Of a DNA stretch of 64,000 nucleotides, positions 1 through 43,751 are shown piece by piece; position 1 is the first letter of the stretch, and every line of letters begins with the position of its first letter. This DNA is from Chrysomallon squamiferum. Its lineage: Eukaryota; Mollusca; Gastropoda; Neomphalida; Peltospiridae. The translations under genes were made by a program, and so were the position numbers. Location of the stretch: positions 35,411,732 through 35,475,731 of the forward strand of contig CM022672.1 in assembly GCA_012295275.1 (NCBI GenBank), read 5' to 3'. The notes beneath the pieces were generated by a model. That model did not search any database. It was not told the origin of the DNA and was given only the letters and a program-made list of their open reading frames with translations.

Positions 1-269
1 GTGTCTGTGTGTGTGTATGTGTGTGCCTCTGTGTGTGTGTGTTTTTGTAAGAGAAGAAACCTGCTGCATGAAGAAATCAATCTGTTCTAGCAGTGAGATT
101 ATCAACAAACCTCTTCCAACAGTGAACACAATTTTCTGACCAGCAAAATAAACTGTATAATAATAACTACCATAACATCAGAAACTCCACACAGAGGATT
201 GATCCCAGAACATAGCAGAGTGAGACAAACAACTGAAAACATGAGTAGAACCGGCGGGACAGCACTTAC

Positions 270-30747
<30,478 letters not shown>

Positions 30748-31021
30748 CTCTCACTCCTAAAACAAAAACACTTCTTTATTATATATATTCTGTAGCCTCG
30801 CATTCCTTCATCTCTCACTCCTAAAACAAAAACACTTCTTTATTATATATAATATTCTGTAATATTCTTCATCTTCACCCTCAAAAACACTTCTTTATTA
30901 TATATATTCTGTAGCTTCACCTTCCTTCATCTCTCAGTCCTACCTGAAACCAAACACACTAACACTTCTTTCTGTATAATAATATTCTTTAATGTATTTC
31001 AGTTTATATGCTCTTCATACT

Positions 31022-31023
31022 CA

Positions 31024-31099
<76 letters not shown>
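31022..31099. repeat. CA microsatellite
   Basis: A CA run of about 76 bases. Confidence 0.95.
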
Positions 31100-31103
<4 letters not shown>

Positions 31104-33374
31104 AATATATATACACATACGTACAGGCTTACGTAAGTTTAATCTGAAATATACTAAATGAAATAAGAACCTTATAAATTTATTTAAAAAAAAATTAATA
31201 TCTGAAATAGCTGTAAGATCCACTGGAGAAATATTCTGTAAAATTATAAACACAAATCTTAATATAATTATAATTTATTTTTTAATTTTAAATTATTTAT
31301 TTCTTGTTTTGTTGGGCTTTATTTCTGTTTTCTTTTCTTTTTTTCTTTTCCTTTTTCTTATTATTTTAATAATTAAGTTATAATTTATTAAAAATAAAGC
31401 AAAGATTAAATATATGACTAATCTACTTTTTCCTAATTTGTATTTAAAAGAACCTTTTTTTTTTATATATGCTATCTAAAACCTGAGTAAACATAAATAA
31501 AAAAAATTTAAAGTAATAAAATACAAAGATAACTAAGAAATTTGTTTTCTTTGATTTGGAGATGAGAAGATTTCACAATTTGAGAATAACAATGAGCATG
31601 TATCAGACTGCATGTAAGCATGTGCGTGTGTGTTTGTATTCATGTGTGTGCAAGCATCTCTTTTCATGTTATCATAGCTTGGCATTTTAATGTATTTTTT
31701 TCTATGATGTCTAATGTAAAAAACCAAGCACATTTTTGCAATGAGATAAAAATGTGTCAGCAAACTCTGTGTTTTGAACTGCGGACAAAGGAGACAAAGA
31801 AGTGTTGACAGATCATCAAGAATCTTCCTAATAAATCAGTTACAACTACACAACCTCTTTCTGCATGTTGTTAACTCACCAAATTTTACATATAGTGTGT
31901 GTTTCATATAAATATATTACATATATATATAATTACATTGGTTTAGTTTGTACTTCAGATCCAAGTCGAGATATATACTACTGATATTTACTACTAAATA
32001 TCTTTTAATGCAGTTCATATTTTAAATTTGTAGTGAAGGTGAATGTATTGTTTATAGCTGGACAGTAGACAGACAGACAGTCAGACAGACAGACAAACAA
32101 ATGTATAGACAAATACAGAGATACAGAAATGTAGACAGATATTGTATAAATAAATATTTTTTATCTCAAGACAAGTTGAAGATATTTCCATAATAAATTA
32201 ATTTAAGAAAATTTACAACTTCACTCCTCTTACCATGATTAATATTTCAAATAAATGTTCAGTTTGTAGGGATGGCAGGATACTTTTTAATATATTTTTA
32301 ATATTGTATAATTTTATCTTTAAACCAGTTTTTGCTAAGGTTAATAAAATAACAGTTATAAGAAAAGAAAAAAAAAAAAACATTTTTTATTGATTACATT
32401 CCACTGCACAGTTCAGGTGTAGCTGATAATAATAAAGAGAAATGCTTGTTTTTTCATTAGAATTCTTTGACACATTCTTGCATTCCCTTGTTCTCAAGAC
32501 TTGAGATTTTATTGTTATCTCCAAATCAAAGAAAATGTAATTCTAAATGGCATTTTGTTATTTGTTTCTAACAAGTTTCAAATATACAAAAAATGTATTT
32601 ATATTTTCAAAACAGCAAAGTAGGAAATAAAAAATCTTTAAAAAAAAAATTGGTTTTCATTATTTCCTAAGAAAATATAATTAGAAATAAATATTGATTG
32701 ACAAGATTTTTGTTTTTCACAAATAATTTTCTTTATGGAAATGACATAAATAAGCAAGTAACAATTTTATTACTAATCTGTATCAAACATGAAAAATAAA
32801 ATGTATTTCTATTTTTAAGACAGCAAAGTAAGAAATTAAAAACACCATTTCCTATTTTATTTATTGTATCTGCTAGATCTCTCCAAGGACAACTAAATTA
32901 CACAACCATAATTAGAAGTTGATTGACAAGATGTCTCTGTGTTCATAAATAATTAGTTTTGTACAAATAACCTAACTCTTGATCTAACTGTGCCAGTTTA
33001 TTAACAATACAGTTAAAACAAGATAACAGTTTCACAAATACTTTTTTATATTAGAGAAAATGATAACATTTATTTCTGATACTGGGAATAATTAGCTGAC
33101 ATTTATTTCTGAAATTCAGCGCAGGTCACACCCAGTTTGAGCTGTGGGACTGACCACTGAGCTGTGCTGAGTTTGACTGACCAGTCTAGGAGTAAATAAA
33201 ACAGCATCTAGCAGCACATTCCAATTGGACATGCAAATACCAAGAACAGCATCCACCTCATCACAGTGGCAACTGTGACACTGATGATTACAACATGAGG
33301 CAGAAAATACAGTTTTGTCAAATAACTGAAATTGTTCATCCGTGTCAGAGCACTCAGCATGACTTTCTGATGGT

Positions 33375-33760
33375 CACAGCTTAGAACAGTTCTTTTTTTT
33401 ACACTGTAGTCAAAACTTTCTAATGTCACATGTCAACAGCTAATGCCAGAACAGTTCTTTTTTACACTGTAGTCAACACTTTCTAATGCCACAGTAGTCA
33501 ACACTTTCTAATGTCACAGCTTAGAACAGTTCTTTTTTTTAGTCAACACTTTCTAATGCCACAGCTTAGAACAGTTCAACAGTCAACACTTTCTAATAAC
33601 TCATAACATTTCATGTCAACAGTTTTTTTACACTGTAGTCAAATTATATCTTTTTTTTAATGGTCACAATTTTGAACATTTCATGTCAATAGAAATTATA
33701 TCTTTTTAATGGTCACAATTTTGAACATTTCATGTCAATAGATTTTTTTACACTTAATTC
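33375..33760. repeat. Irregular tandem array
   Basis: About six units built from CACAGCTTAGAACAGTTCTT, TTTACACTGTAGTCAACACT and TTCTAATG, with internal deletions that shuffle the order. Confidence 0.82.
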
Positions 33761-34719
33761 AATACCTTTTAATGGTTGTAACTTAGAATATTTCACATCA
33801 GTAGTTTTTTCTAAAATTTTATTTTACACTTGTTAATGTTATCTTGAGTATTATTTATAACTTTTAATAGTGTTTTAATAATCCAATTCAACATTATTAA
33901 ACATTACTAAACTATTTATCACATATCCAATAAAATAAAATGAATTTAATAAATTAAATCCATTTGAATATAATGAAGTCCATATAATTGTCCATTAAAA
34001 TAGTGATATTTAATATAATTATATCCATTAAAATCAATTTAAATACAATGAAATTCAATAATATATTTAGTTCCATTTAAATCAAATGAAACTTAATATA
34101 ATTATATCCTTAAAACAGCTAAATCTAATATCTACATCCATTAAAAAGCAATGAAAATGAATGTAATTACATGCATAAGAAGTAGTTTTATAATAATGCT
34201 AATAAAGTTTGATCCAAAGTGCACTAAACTGAACAGTTCTGAGAGACTAAAACAAAGTTTTACTGGAATCTGTTTTATCACTGGACAGCTGATTCTCTGT
34301 AATTAGCATTGATCAACCTTGACAAAACTAATCACCCCCACAGCAGAATCCCAGGGAGACACAAATCATCAGCTCTCCCATGAGGCCACAGCAAACTCCC
34401 CAAAGCCCAGATGAGATCAGAAACTGCCCACAGCTGTAGAGTTTATGTAACTCCAAGACAAGACTGTAAAAATTATTCTGACATTGAAAAATAGAGCCCA
34501 CTTTTCTCTCCATTGTCATCAGACAGTGCACTTTGTGCTAAGAGAAATTAGCTGTATGACTTTTGTGTGTTATAAATCAAATTATTCCATGATGTAACTT
34601 CTCCCTAATTAACCTATGTTGTGTCACACTGAAAATAAGTACAGTGTTTTTCAGTTTTATTTAGACACACACACAGAACCTGTACACACATCATACATAA
34701 CACACTCTCGCTCACTGTA

Positions 34720-34805
34720 CAGTATCACACTGTACGTATCACACATACACACACTGTACATATCACACATACACACACTGTACATATCACACATACACAC
34801 ACATA
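34720..34805. repeat. 24-base CA-rich tandem array
   Basis: Three or four copies of TATCACACATACACACACTG followed by TACA. Confidence 0.88.
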
Positions 34806-35058
34806 CAAAGTGAACATACTGTCTGTACACACATGCCCACACACACCCATACATATATATATTTATTTATTTAATGTTTATTTATTTATTTACTTATTTA
34901 TTTAATGTTATTTTATTATTAATCATATGTGTGTATGTGTCTATGTATATATTTATATACATAACTAAATAAAATTCCAAGAAACAGATTATAAAATGAA
35001 AATGTTAAGAACTAAATTATTAACCCTTTATTTTTAACAATAAAATAATAATATATAG

Positions 35059-35059
<1 letters not shown>

Positions 35060-35093
<34 letters not shown>

Positions 35094-35380
35094 CGTAGAA
35101 ATAAGGCAAACACACACAACACACACACACACACACACACACAATAGATAGATAGATATATATCAAGATTTTTTCTGGAAGGTACTGATATCCAGTCGTT
35201 TATAATTTATTACAATTACTAAACATCTTTTTCACCAACAGCATCTGTCCTTTAACATTTCATTATAATTCCACTGCACTGTTTATGAGTGGATAATCTT
35301 TAGATATCCTATTTTACTTATTGTAATATTACTTACACAAGTGTGTTAATGTTAAAGCTGGTTGTTTAGGTTGTAATTAT

Positions 35381-35425
<45 letters not shown>

Positions 35426-35428
35426 CTC

Positions 35429-35470
<42 letters not shown>
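35060..35470. repeat. TA, CA and CT microsatellites
   Basis: A TA run near 35060-35095, CA near 35110-35145, and adjacent CA and CT runs at about 35385-35470. Confidence 0.9.
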
Positions 35471-35474
<4 letters not shown>

Positions 35475-36516
35475 ACAAAACTCGGAACAAATTTGCAAAC
35501 CACAAAAATATGAATATTTAAAAACAAACCTGTACAGGGTTAAGAACCTACATCAAAACTATTTCATTGAGAAAATATCATTCAAAAACCACTAAAAAAA
35601 CAAAACCAAAAATAAAAATCAGCTTTGTGATACCCTGTTATAAAATTAATTCTGTCATTGTAAGTCAGCTAATAATTAACACAATTCTAAGACTAAATTG
35701 TGGGTGGAAAATTGGTATCCACAACAGCAAGCTTTCTTTTGTATTGTGAAGTCAGAACTGATTTTATCATGGCCTTTATCAGTGATTAAACACAAATGAC
35801 TCTGATAAAGTTTAGCATCCAGTTATAAAGATTTATAAACTGTGTGAAGACTGAAATCAGATGCCACCATAAAACTTCATCCCTGCATCAACACTCAGCT
35901 TAAACCACTAATTACAAACAGAGTGTGACTGGTCCCAGTTTTATCTCATAAACAGATTTATTTTTAATTCCTCTCTATTTTTATTTTCATTGCTTGTTAC
36001 TGTCGGGTGCCAGAGTAGAAGTAATATATCTACTGTTGTTGTTTTTGTTTGGTCAGCTTTTTGTTGTTGTTGTTGTTTTTTTCTTCTTTTTTTTTAGACA
36101 TTTTGTTCTCAATGAGGAAATTTAGATTTACCATTGTGTTGCTTTTCCTTTCGGTTTTAACTCCTGTAATACTATTCTGGGGCAATAAAATATTAATTCA
36201 AATAAACAAAAAATAATAACAGTGGAAAACAAAATTGGCTGGTAGCCAGTCTAATTTTCTTTTTACATTAGTGCTTTAACTCTGATGTGTTCTTCTTCTT
36301 AATTTGCTTTAATACAAATTTTGCTTTTTATATTACTATAATATTGCAACTCTAACAAAAAGAGGTGTATTTTGTGCATATAGCAGTAAATTAAAAAGAA
36401 AAAAACTTAACAGGAAATTTTTGAATGAATTTTTTGTTCTTTGTAAATATTTTACTCAGTACTTTGTTATGATGATTTTCTTAACCTCTGATTGCATGGT
36501 GTAAGATTACCTGCAG

Positions 36517-36518
<2 letters not shown>

Positions 36519-36560
<42 letters not shown>
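36519..36560. repeat. TTA microsatellite
   Basis: About 14 ATT triplets. Confidence 0.93.
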
Positions 36561-36984
36561 ATCTTTTCTTCTGAGATATATAATTATTTATTTTTATGGT
36601 CAGTTTACTGTTATGTTTCTGACACTTCAGTTATGTGAAAGTGCCTAACCTATAAACATTTTAATACTTTTAACTGTCGAAACTATATCTTATCAAATTC
36701 GCGGAATATATAAATATGTAAATTATAGTTTTAATGTCAAATCAACTTAACAACTAATAAATTATATGTAATTTCGAATGTTTTTGACATGTCCCCAAAA
36801 AGGCCCCTTTCGAATTACACCGTACCAAATGTTCGTTTTAATTAGTATTAACAAATACAGATAGTAATGACAATATCAATTCGTTTATTAATATTAAAAA
36901 TATAAATAATACGAACAAAACAAATATTATGTAATTCAAGAATCATTATAAAATGATCAATGTTTACAATAAATTATAACTTGC

Positions 36985-37060
36985 CTGTAAACCATGTGAA
37001 AGGTCGATTTCCTGTTGTCATGCGCAGTGATTCATTCTTTAATGTCCAACCAAAGAGACT
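36985..37060 (-). other. ANAPC4: Possible ANAPC4 leader exon with GC donor
   Basis: On the minus strand a leader would end ACAG|GCAAGT at 36985, the consensus of the rarer GC-AG intron class, and join the acceptor at 30757. The right end is a guess. An ATG inside it runs out of frame with ANAPC4, so transcription may start below it. Confidence 0.3.
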
Positions 37061-37139
37061 TGCACAAGATGAATGCGGATCCGTTATCCAATCAAATGTC
37101 TTGACTTAAATCAAACAGCCGACGAAGGTGCGAGGATAA

Positions 37140-37286
37140 ACGAAGCGGTTATTTCAATCGCAGAATATTTTAATGGTTTTTTTTGACAGTTTTTGTAGCT
37201 TGTTAAGACATTTTAAAGAAATCTCTTTCATTTGGACTAATAACGTTTGGATGTATAAGTTTATGAGCTAGTTACAATAAAACAAG
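37140..37286 (+). other. ARHGAP19: Probable ARHGAP19 leader exon
   Basis: A non-coding leader ending AACAAG|GTAAGG, a strong donor at 37287, with no other candidate before the first coding exon at 43539. The left end is a guess within the CpG-bearing promoter. Confidence 0.45.
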
Positions 37287-40200
37287 GTAAGGATAATTTT
37301 GATTGACCAAAGCATAATTTTGTCTGTCAGTTTGAACATAACCAAAAAAACGTTAACTGTCAAAATTATCCGATTATGAGAGACGCCGATTTTCTCCTAA
37401 CCGTACACCTCTTTCCATTTCGTCCGTCCGTTCTATTTCTTCATGATTATATCTGGAATTTTATCATTCTTTAGAACAAGAATTTTTTATTATTATTTTA
37501 TTTTTATTTATTATTATTGTTGTTTGATTTTTTCTTTCTTTAATTATTGATTTTTTTATTATTTAATTTGATGAGTTAGCCAAGTATTCATTTATTTAAC
37601 TTATTATCTTTTTTATCTTTTTGTTGTATTATATAGTTTGTATATGTGTGTCTGTGTCTGGGTGTGTGTGTGTGAATTTATCATTAAATGATTAATATTC
37701 TTTACAAGAACATTTATTGTAATAGCTAATGGTGTTACTAAAATATTTTATTTTAAATTATTCTCAAAAACATACAATGGAAAGCAAAACCACCAGTAAA
37801 ACTATATCATTTCTAGAAACTGTTCAGAGTTTGATAGGATAATGTTGACTCCATTATGGACACTGCTTGAGAAAGCTGAATGATTGACAGGGTTTGATGC
37901 CTGCCACAAGAATCAAGGAATCATTCCCATGAGGCTGACCTTTATATACCCTTAAAGATATTTCGTCATGCTTCAGTGCACTTCCTAAGAGCTGATTCTT
38001 CAGAAGTTTTCACAGTGAAACATTCTTAGAGGGAAACTGAGCCTGCGTCAAAGAGTGGACTGCATCACTGTTTTTATTATTTAATAGTTTGGGGACTTGA
38101 AGTGACTGTGCTGATAAAAGTGCCATGAATGCCAGTAATTTATGTTTTTGTATCTAGGAATCACAAATTATCTGCATATGGACACAGAACTGTTGTATAT
38201 GAATTGTGATGTGTTGACAAATATCTCGAATAAATGGACCTTTTTCATTCAGCACCAGGCTACTGCCCCGAGATGTAATTTATTAAAGGCTGTGAATGAA
38301 CCTTCCTGTTTGTTTTTGTGGAGTTATCGGTAGTAGCAGCTGGGTCTCTTAGATAATACAAGATGTCAGTATTAATAACCCCTTAAAATCTTATATTTGC
38401 CTTTTTCTTCTTTCATTATAATAGTAATATTTACAAAGTATTTTCAAATATACTGACATGTCTATTTAAAAATGTCTATTTTCCTGAAAATCAATTATAA
38501 ATAACGTTTTTAAAGTAAGGCTGTGAATTTGTGAATCATTAAATAATAATAACCAAACTGGAAAGAGAAGTATGCTCTGGGTCAAGAGATATTTATTTTC
38601 AAATGTTTGCTATTTTCACATGCTAATCAAACTAAATTCTTTCACTGATTTCAGAAGTGAATTCTGTTTAATTCATTTTTTATTTTTTATTTTTTATTTT
38701 AATTTTATTGTTAAAATAAATACAGACTTTCCTTAAAATGTAGGAAATCCTTGTATAACTGTAAACAGACATTCACTGATGTGTTTCCAGTACACCTGTG
38801 ATAGTTCACATTGTACCTGTATTAGTATCTCATGGCCTGTGGTTAAAAAAATTGGTGTTACTTTGTGTTTCTTAGGTCCATACTTCCTTTGACCATCACT
38901 TGATTGCTGGCCCGAAGCTTGGTCATCTCAAGGTGGTGAGGTGTCACAATGGGAGATACAAATCACAAGAAGCACTAAAGTATTCAGCGTGCAGTTGGCT
39001 ACTTGCAGTCCTCACTGCCCTGGGCTCTTTATCCCCTGGCTATCATGCATCAGTGCTGATTGATTGGCCATAGCCCAGACCCCTATTGTGATCCCTTCAG
39101 TGGCCCGTCCAATCAGCAGGTCCTGCCTCTCTACTTGGATGCCAACACTTGGGTGATTGTAATTAGTTTTGCAGCACAGTTAGCCTGTTCAGTCCCTGAC
39201 CAGACACACACACACACAGTACTGCTTTCCCCTACTGTTTGACATCTTCCAGCAATTAGCTGTGTCACATGGATTAACCCACCATACTGAGGATACACTC
39301 TTTCTACAAGATCTGTTCACTCTTAGATCTGTACTGAAGATTCTTTTCTTATTGGATATACATTATTTTCTCTTTTTTTATGAAACACAGAGAAACATGC
39401 CAGGTGAATTTATAGATTATATTTTAACTTTAGTAACAAGTTTAGTTTCTGTTACATTAATATCCTGAATGTATTATTATATACTTAAAAATAATTTATT
39501 TTATTTTTTGTTTTTATTTTTATTTATTTGTTTATTATTGGTTAGTTTTTGCTAATAATACTGTATGGTAGTCACATTATAAGATTGTGTGAATACACGA
39601 AGCCTGTCATTGAGTATTTGTTGTACCTAACATTTCTTAAAAGAAAACTAAAAGAAAAAAATCCATTTAGACTGAATATTATGATATCACTATGACAAGA
39701 CTATTCATCACTAAACATGTTCTTATTTCATTTGACCATCACATGCACTCACTAACCTACTATTCCAACCCTTGTTATTAATAATGATCCTTAGCATTAA
39801 ATCAGTTTCAAAACTATATTTTCAACATACAGTAACAAATCCAATTAATGTTTCATTAATTGATATTTAATTGATACCTAACAGTTTTCTGTTTTCTCAT
39901 TTACACATCTAATACAGAATGCTACATTTAACTGTTACTATAACATACCTTTGTATAACAAAATTACTGCAGCAAAAGTTTTACTGAAGGAGTAATCAAT
40001 AAATTAACAACACTTTTTGTCTCTCTCACTCTTTCTCCCTCTCTCTCTTTCTCTCTCTTCCTCTCTATCTCACTATTTTTCTGTATCATTTTGTCTCTCT
40101 TTTTTTTCTATCTCTCACTATTTCTCTGTATCTTTTCTCCTTTTTTCTCTCTCTCTTCCTATCTCACTGTATTTCTATGTATCTTTCTCTCACTGTCGCT

Positions 40201-40788
40201 TTCAGATTCTGTACCTCAATGGTTAGAAGCATTGTTTGCAGCACTGATCAGGATGTTTGTTAAAGATAGTTCTTCCTACCTGACTGATTTATCATAAGCT
40301 TTTGAAAAGTACTTTCTTTATTAATGTTTTTTTAAATGTTTTTTAATAATATATTTTTATAATAAAATGAAAACATACACGTTCACTCTTGTCAAATAAT
40401 AGAAAGTTCAAATCAGTTATATTAATTATAAGGAAGTTAATGAATATTAAGAAATTTGTTCTTGTTTATCTAGTTGAAAATGCTTTTCGAATTGATTTAT
40501 AATGAAGTGAGTGATGAAGAGAGAAAGAGGAAGTATGCTTCATTTTATGTTAATTTTTGTGTATCTCATGCTAGGACGGACCAATGAGGAGATATATTTT
40601 GTGTTAATTTTTTATATAAGAATTGAGAGATATCTTCAGTTTATGTTTACTGATGATAAAAAGAGTGATATGCATTGGTTTATTTTGTTAGTTTGATGAC
40701 AGGGAGCAAGAGGAGACAAGCTTCATTTTATATTAATTTTTATGAGAGAATGAACAGAAAATGCACTTCAGTTTATGTTCATTTTGGT

Positions 40789-40877
<89 letters not shown>

Positions 40878-43538
40878 CTGGTTATTTGATGATGAGAGAC
40901 AGTGTTTCATTAAAAGGGGCTGACAACTGTTAACAAGCTGCCTCTAATTGTTTTCAATACATTACTAGTTGAAATATGGCAGCTCCACCAGATGTGATGA
41001 CAGCCACACCCAGGTGATAATTTCCTAACAACCCTGATCAGAGTTTGGCAAGCACTGGTAACTGCTACCTGCACTCAACACAACAATGGCAATTGTCTAA
41101 TTAATGTGCATACAGCTTGTTTTCATTAACATTAACAAAACAACCTATAAAATAAAAAATAGTTGAATATTTATAAAAGCTCAACAGACAGTAATTAGAG
41201 AAATATGTTTTTGTTTTGTTTGAAACAGTGCTTAATGAGGAAACAGACTAAGTATTAACACAACAGTATACTGTTTGTGTGTGTTAATTACAAACACACC
41301 ATTTTTAAATACATTTTTATTGACTGCAACTGTACCAATAGATGTATTTAACAGTTTTCAACCAGCTGTAGAGGTAAAAAAGGAAATTGTCTAAACTAAA
41401 AATATCCAAAGCCGCAGTTGCTATTTTGAAATTTTACTTTGATTAGTTGTTAATACAACTTTGAGTTGCTGTAGACATCTGTGAAACTATATAAAAATTA
41501 ATTTATCTGCTTTGAAGGAAATCTTTGCCTTGGTGCCTAACATTTCTGATTAAACCTAAGCAAAATTAGAGATAAAACATAATAAAGAAAAAAGTTAATT
41601 TGAAGCCTAAATGCTTATTTATAATGAGGAATTTTTGTTGTTGCTGTTTTATCTATGCTGTAAATAGCTCTTCTATTTTTTCTCTTCCTTTTCCTTTTTA
41701 GTTTATTTATTTATTTACTTTTTTCTTTCTGTTTTCCACTGGCATCACAGTTTTGTAATTGTGCATCTATTATTAACAAACTGAGTTCAGTGACTGTTAA
41801 GTTTTCTTTACATGCTAAGATATACTGCCAGGTTTTTTAACCAGTCAACTGTGAACACAGCTAATTTGGAAATAACTTGGTGCATAGTAAATAAGTCTTG
41901 ATAATTAGCATGTTGATGTTTTTCTGCTTGAATTATCTTCTCTCTTCTTTTTTTTTACATTTTAGGGGCATTTATATATTTTTTATTTTATTTTTTTTAT
42001 TATTTGACAAATGACACTTCCTCACCAACTTACTTGGGTACTAGCTAGAGAGAGTACCTCAGAAATGATAATATATATAAATATTATCCATCATATATAA
42101 AATAAAATTTAAATAACAATCTGACAAACAGAATCTTTTCATTTTTTCATCATATTTAATGGTTTTTATTATTTATTTTTTTCTAAAGATTTTTGAAACT
42201 GCTAAGACAAAAGTTTTTAAAGAAGGATGTCAAATTTTCTGTCATATACTGTTGTATAAGGTTAAAAGTTTTAGTTTTCTTTTGTAAAAAAAAAAAAAGA
42301 AAAAATGAAGCAGAAAAAAACAATTATTTTCCTGGGTGAAGAAGCTGTTTCAACTGTACATATAAAACAGAAGGATGAGTAATTTAAACCATGTGATAAT
42401 TTGACAAAAACATCACTGATCAGACATCCACTGGGAAAACACTAGATGTGGGAAAGAGATGCCTGTAATGGAAGTGTCACTGTTTTCTGTGCAGATCAAA
42501 AGAACTTCTTCCCAGTTCAGAAAGATATTGCCTTACACTTTCTACACTGCTGCACACATATTTCACCTGGGGCTTTTTTTTAGTGTTTTGTCACTGCCTC
42601 CATTTCACAGTGCTTGCATAACTACAGTGGCCATTTTGTCTAATAAACACTTATAATTAGCTGTAACTTCAAAGATCAATACTCCTTTCTCACAGTTTGG
42701 AGGATTACTGCTTGAAGAAAGCTGAATTATTTTTCTAGATTAAAAGATTATCTCAACTGAAGAGATTATCACACCTATTATCTTTTTATCTTCTGCTGTC
42801 TTGTCAGAAAAACAATCTTCAGGCTCTTTTACAGTTAGGATTATAAGTTATAAACTGGAGGTTGTTAAATTACCAAACTTAAAAGCCGAGAATCAGCTGC
42901 TGCATATTTTGTATAGAAATTTATGGTAGCAAACTGAATGATGTCTCATAATATTACAGCTAGCCATAAATAGCCGATAATACTAAAACTGTCTGTAATA
43001 GCCCAAACTAAAGTCAGCATGCAAACTTCTGTTAAACAGACCCAGAATAGGTTTCTCTATTTTAATTTTAAAAATTTTGTTTTTGTTTTTTTTATTGTTG
43101 TTTTCTTTTCTTTACACTATTTTTCAAAATTTTATCAAATACAAACAAGAAATTTTAAAAGTAATACATTATGAACATTTGATATTACAAATAGATATTA
43201 ATTAGAAAGATTTAAAATGGATTTTACTTTTTTCTTCTTTTTAATTTATTTATTTAATGCAAATGAAGTGACTCATTAGTTGATTATAGTTCATATGAAA
43301 ATATTCGACAACACATAAATGACATTTGTAATTTTATAAAATGTGTTTCCATGGTAACAGCAAGCTTCTGTTAACTTTCATTATTTTTCAACATATCTTA
43401 AAAATTGCAAAATGCATTTGTGGGGTTTTCTTCATCAAAATATTTTTAAAAACTAGCGAATTTTTACAGTAATTACCACTCCAGAGAATAATTTTTAAAC
43501 TTTTAAATTTTAAAATTATAAAATTTTAAATTTTTCAG
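37287..43538. other. ARHGAP19 first intron (6.2 kb)
   Basis: No coding exon was recognised. It contains CT-rich sequence at 40017-40205, a GA run at 40799-40875, and non-repetitive islands near 38870-39260, 40900-41110 and 42400-42660. One holds CAACAATGGCAATTG and TAATTAATG (41081-41105), which are Sox-like and homeodomain-like words. Confidence 0.55.
40799..40875. repeat. GA microsatellite
   Basis: A pure GA run of about 76 bases in the first intron of ARHGAP19. Confidence 0.95.
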
Positions 43539-43540
43539 TA

Positions 43541-43751
43541 ATGTCTTCATCAACCATCCGTCGCAGACAGACGGAGGAAGAGAAAAACGTGCATCGACTG
43601 CGCAACGTGATGCCAGACAAGCTGGCCGCCATGTGCAAAATGCATTTGTCTTTCATCCTGGATCTGAACGGAACCAAACTGGATGAGCTGCAGGACGGAG
43701 AAACCAAACATGAAAAGAAGCGTGGGTGTACATCATCTTCAAAAAAAAAAG
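43541..43751 (+). CDS. ARHGAP19: ARHGAP19 coding exon 1
   Basis: Residues 1-70. The acceptor TTTTTCAG lies two bases before the ATG. RLRNVMPDKLAAMCK and FILDLNGTKLDEL align with the segment before RhoGAP in vertebrate ARHGAP19. The donor AAAAG|GTTTGT follows a run of A that encodes lysines; it ends in phase 1. Confidence 0.9.

Larger units (their letters stand above)
30757..36984. other. Probable 5' leader intron of ANAPC4
   Basis: No coding exon was recognised. It is AT-rich with arrays described separately. Two non-repetitive GC-richer islands (about 33110-33320 and 34190-34560) hold CACCCCCACAG and TAATTAG words and could be regulatory. Confidence 0.5.
36670..37450. promoter_or_regulatory. 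Bidirectional promoter of ANAPC4 and ARHGAP19
   Basis: A CpG-retaining interval between two head-to-head genes whose introns are CpG-poor. It contains TATCCAATCA at 37085 (CCAAT box at 37088-37092) and CATGCGCA at 37019 (NRF1-like half site). Leader-exon donors diverge from it on both strands. Co-expression of two mitotic genes would fit. The transcription start sites are inferred. Confidence 0.6.

Noticed and set aside
36985-37024. ATG upstream as the ANAPC4 start
   Set aside because: Joined to the acceptor at 30757 it reads out of frame and stops soon after; the in-frame ATG at 30747 follows a TGA.
39060-39260. Frame in a GC-richer block of the first ARHGAP19 intron
   Set aside because: No family similarity, no phase-compatible donor to the first coding exon; more like an old repeat or non-coding element.
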